DNA from: Tolypothrix sp. PCC 7910 | GTDB taxonomy: Bacteria; Cyanobacteriota; Cyanobacteriia; Cyanobacteriales; Nostocaceae | Length of the DNA stretch: 64,000 bases | NCBI RefSeq assembly: GCF_011769525.1 | Contig: NZ_CP050440.1 | Coordinates: 7,612,001 to 7,676,000, forward strand | Direction: 5' to 3' | Shown here: positions 61,998 to 64,000 of the stretch, in pieces | How positions within the stretch are numbered: position 1 is the first letter of the stretch | Layout: the number at the start of each line of letters is the position of its first letter | Notes under the pieces: model-generated | What the model was told of the DNA's origin: nothing | The model's input: the letters and a program-made list of their open reading frames with translations, nothing else | Database searches by the model: none | Translations under genes and position numbers: made by a program

Positions 61998-64000
61998 ATG
62001 AATCAACCTCTACAATTTGCTAGAAATAATAGCATACATCACTTCTCTACAATTACCGCAACCCTAATTATTTCGATAGTTGCAGCTGTGTCTGGTCTAC
62101 CAAAAATCTACAGTGCTGTAGCACAAACACCAAATACGGGTAAAGTCAGCCCAGCGCCAAACCGTAAGGCTGAAGCTGATAAGCTTGTGGAAACAGGAAC
62201 TAAGCAACTTGATGAACATCAATATCAAGCTGCTTTGCAATCTTTTCAACAAGCACTGACTATTTATAGAGAAATTCAAGACCGCCGAGGAGAAGGTAAA
62301 GCATTGCAAGGGTTAGGTAGTGCTTATGTTTTCTCGGATAAGAATGATCAAGGGATTGAGTATTCTCAGCAAAGTTTAGCAATTGCCAGAAAAATTAAAG
62401 ACCTGGTAATAGAAGGAAAATCTTTAAGTATTTTAGGCGTAGCCTACAAATCGTTAAAAGATTATACTAAATCTCTAGATTACCAACAGCAAGCGCTAGT
62501 CATTGCTAGACAAACTAAAAATGGTGAACTAGAAGTAGATATTCTGCGACGGTTTGGGCATATTTACTATGCTCAAGAGAATTACCAAAAAGCAAATGAC
62601 TACTATCAGCAAAGTTACACAGTTGCAGAACAGATTCATAAACCTGAATTAAAAATTCTTGCACTAAACAGTTTGGCAGATAGCTATAAATCACTAAACA
62701 ACTACCAGAAAGCTATTGAATACTATCAGCACAGCTTAGTAGTTGCACAGCAAATTAGCAATGGTTACTTAACAGCTTCTATCCTATTTGGTTTAGGTGA
62801 TTGTTATAACTCACTCAAAGATTATCAAAATGCAATCATCTACTATCAGCAAGCTATCAAAATTTCTCAAGCAATTAATCGGCGTGATGCTCAGTCATAT
62901 ACTCTTCGGGCTATAGGTAATATTTACTATAATTCTCTCAAGGATTATCAAAAAGCCATTGATTATTATCAGCAAACTTTAGCGATCGCCAAAGAAATTA
63001 AAAATAGTGAATATCAATCTATCAGCCTGCAAGATATTGGTGATGTTTACAACTATAAGCTCAAAAATTACCAGCAAGCAATTAATTATTACCAACAAGC
63101 ATTAGTACCTACGCGAGAGATAAAAAATAAGGATAGGGAATCCAGTATTTTATATAACATTGGCAAAGCTTACCAGTCTTTGAAAGATACACCAAAAGCT
63201 TTAGATTACTTTCAACAGAATGCCAAAATTAATTTAGAAATCAACAAACTCAATTGTGAATCACTCGATATTTATTCTCTTGGTGCAGCTTATGCAGAGT
63301 TAGAAGAATATACTAAGGCAATTGATTATTATAACCAAGCATTAGTAATTGAGCGAAAAAGTAACAAGCGTGATTGTGAGTTAAGTATTCTAAAATCTCT
63401 GGGTGACACCTATAATTCTCTTAAAGATTATCAAAAAGTAATTACTAATGCTCAACAGGCTTTGATAATTGCTAGAGAAATTAAAGACCGGGGAAGTGAA
63501 TTTAAAATATTAGCTTACGGTTTGGGGAGGACATATAATTTCCTACAGGAATATGTTAAAGCAGTTGATTATTATCAGCAGAGTGTTGCTATAGTTCGCG
63601 AACTGAAAAAGCGCGATCAAGAGTCTGATTTATTGAATGATATCGGTAGTATTTACCATGATTCTCTCAAAGATTACCCAAAAGCTATTGAATATGACCA
63701 GCAAGCGCTAGCTGTTGCTCAAGAAATTAAAAATCGACCAGCACAACTCACATCTTTGAGAGGTCTGGGTCTCGCTAATTATAATTTACAGAAATACCAA
63801 AAAGCAATTGAATACTATCAGCAAGCACTAGCTATTGCTCAAGAAATCCCAGATGTCAAAAATCAAGCGCTACTGCTGATAAATTTAGGTCAGGCTTTTA
63901 ATAAAGCTCAAGAGGAAGCTAAAGCAATTAATTACTATCAGCAAGCTATTAAAATAGTGAGGGATAGCAAAGACCGAGATTTAGAAGAACGTACCCTAAT
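61998..64000 (+). CDS. large secreted-like TPR protein, right end cut off
   Basis: Open from ATG 61998 to the right edge (667 codons so far, no stop). Residues about 20-45 are hydrophobic (TATLIISIVAAVSGLP) and end near VAQTP, a likely signal peptide. From residue ~55 on there are about 15 TPR-like repeats of 40 residues with the pattern YQKAIDYYQQALAIAKEIKN. In cyanobacteria such N-terminal repeat arrays often precede a CHAT protease domain; whether one follows here cannot be seen. ACCTTCCCT before the ATG gives no clear ribosome binding site. Confidence 0.85.
   Translation, partial: MNQPLQFARNNSIHHFSTITATLIISIVAAVSGLPKIYSAVAQTPNTGKVSPAPNRKAEADKLVETGTKQLDEHQYQAALQSFQQALTIYREIQDRRGEGKALQGLGSAYVFSDKNDQGIEYSQQSLAIARKIKDLVIEGKSLSILGVAYKSLKDYTKSLDYQQQALVIARQTKNGELEVDILRRFGHIYYAQENYQKANDYYQQSYTVAEQIHKPELKILALNSLADSYKSLNNYQKAIEYYQHSLVVAQQISNGYLTASILFGLGDCYNSLKDYQNAIIYYQQAIKISQAINRRDAQSYTLRAIGNIYYNSLKDYQKAIDYYQQTLAIAKEIKNSEYQSISLQDIGDVYNYKLKNYQQAINYYQQALVPTREIKNKDRESSILYNIGKAYQSLKDTPKALDYFQQNAKINLEINKLNCESLDIYSLGAAYAELEEYTKAIDYYNQALVIERKSNKRDCELSILKSLGDTYNSLKDYQKVITNAQQALIIAREIKDRGSEFKILAYGLGRTYNFLQEYVKAVDYYQQSVAIVRELKKRDQESDLLNDIGSIYHDSLKDYPKAIEYDQQALAVAQEIKNRPAQLTSLRGLGLANYNLQKYQKAIEYYQQALAIAQEIPDVKNQALLLINLGQAFNKAQEEAKAINYYQQAIKIVRDSKDRDLEERTL

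Overview
The window looks like chromosome from a filamentous, probably heterocyst-type (Nostocales) cyanobacterium. The evidence is: many copies of the cyanobacterial palindrome GCGATCGC (for example 48-55 and 8398-8405); a gene for the NDH-1 subunit NdhN; the cyanobacterial ribosomal-protein gene order that starts at rplC and lacks rpsJ, rpsN and rpmD; a natF-natG-natH-bgtA amino-acid uptake operon as known from Anabaena; an xisH/xisI pair; a CGLD27 protein; and heptamer repeats (TGACAAA, CATTAGT, GGGCATT and GTAATTG types) in many spacers.

Layout. 1-1200: a GNAT acetyltransferase, then ndhN on the minus strand. 1200-2171: a spacer of about 1 kb whose right half is rich in potential RNA hairpins. 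2172-19935: a run of about 31 plus-strand genes for translation and secretion: L3, L4, L23, L2, S19, L22, S3, L16, L29, S17, L14, L24, L5, S8, L6, L18, S5, L15, SecY, Adk, IF-1, L36, S13, S11, RpoA, L17, TruA, L13, S9, L31, RF1. The spacers hold several candidate RNA regulatory structures and several heptamer-repeat tracts. 20300-28500: an ABC-F ATPase, GpmI, SecG and a secreted metalloprotease, flanked by AT-rich accessory genes (an HTH-like protein plus a DUF2887-like protein; an overlapping pair of unknown proteins; an antitoxin remnant). 28587-33411: minus-strand glycosyltransferase, MFS transporter, recO and deoC.

33678-35743: a type II restriction-modification pair, with a Bse634I/Cfr10I-like nuclease and a C5-cytosine methyltransferase convergent with interlocking stop codons. 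36168-39828: GTPase, initiator tRNA-Met, asparaginase, CGLD27 protein and RsfS, all minus strand. 40521-46912: a WcaI-like glycosyltransferase and the N-II amino-acid ABC operon, separated by an AT-rich 1 kb spacer. 47584-53759: YbjN-like and DUF3318-like proteins, QueE, a STAS-sugar transferase fusion, an AAA-like ATPase with a vMAP-type N-terminus, and a threonine-rich PEP-CTERM-like secreted protein. 54751-56261: a small accessory cluster (Gly/Ala-rich membrane protein, lone antitoxin, xisI, xisH). 56313-64000: acnB, a [2Fe-2S] ferredoxin, a 57-residue protein, a DUF3326 protein, a CPBP protease and a large TPR protein that runs off the right edge.

Functional links: the long plus-strand block makes ribosome parts together with the start factor IF-1 and the stop factor RF1. 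RsfS, encoded at 39.4-39.8 kb, acts on L14 from that block. SecY (11.3 kb) and SecG (25.7 kb) belong to one translocon. The sugar transferase, two GT4 enzymes and the PEP-CTERM-like protein point to surface polysaccharide and exported proteins. No CRISPR array, prophage, insertion sequence or rRNA operon was seen. The best candidates for something undescribed are the rplC leader RNA, the inverted heptamer tracts inside the ribosomal operon, the hairpins in the L24-L5 spacer, the STAS-sugar transferase fusion, and the accessory clusters at 26.9-28.1 kb and 54.7-56.3 kb.
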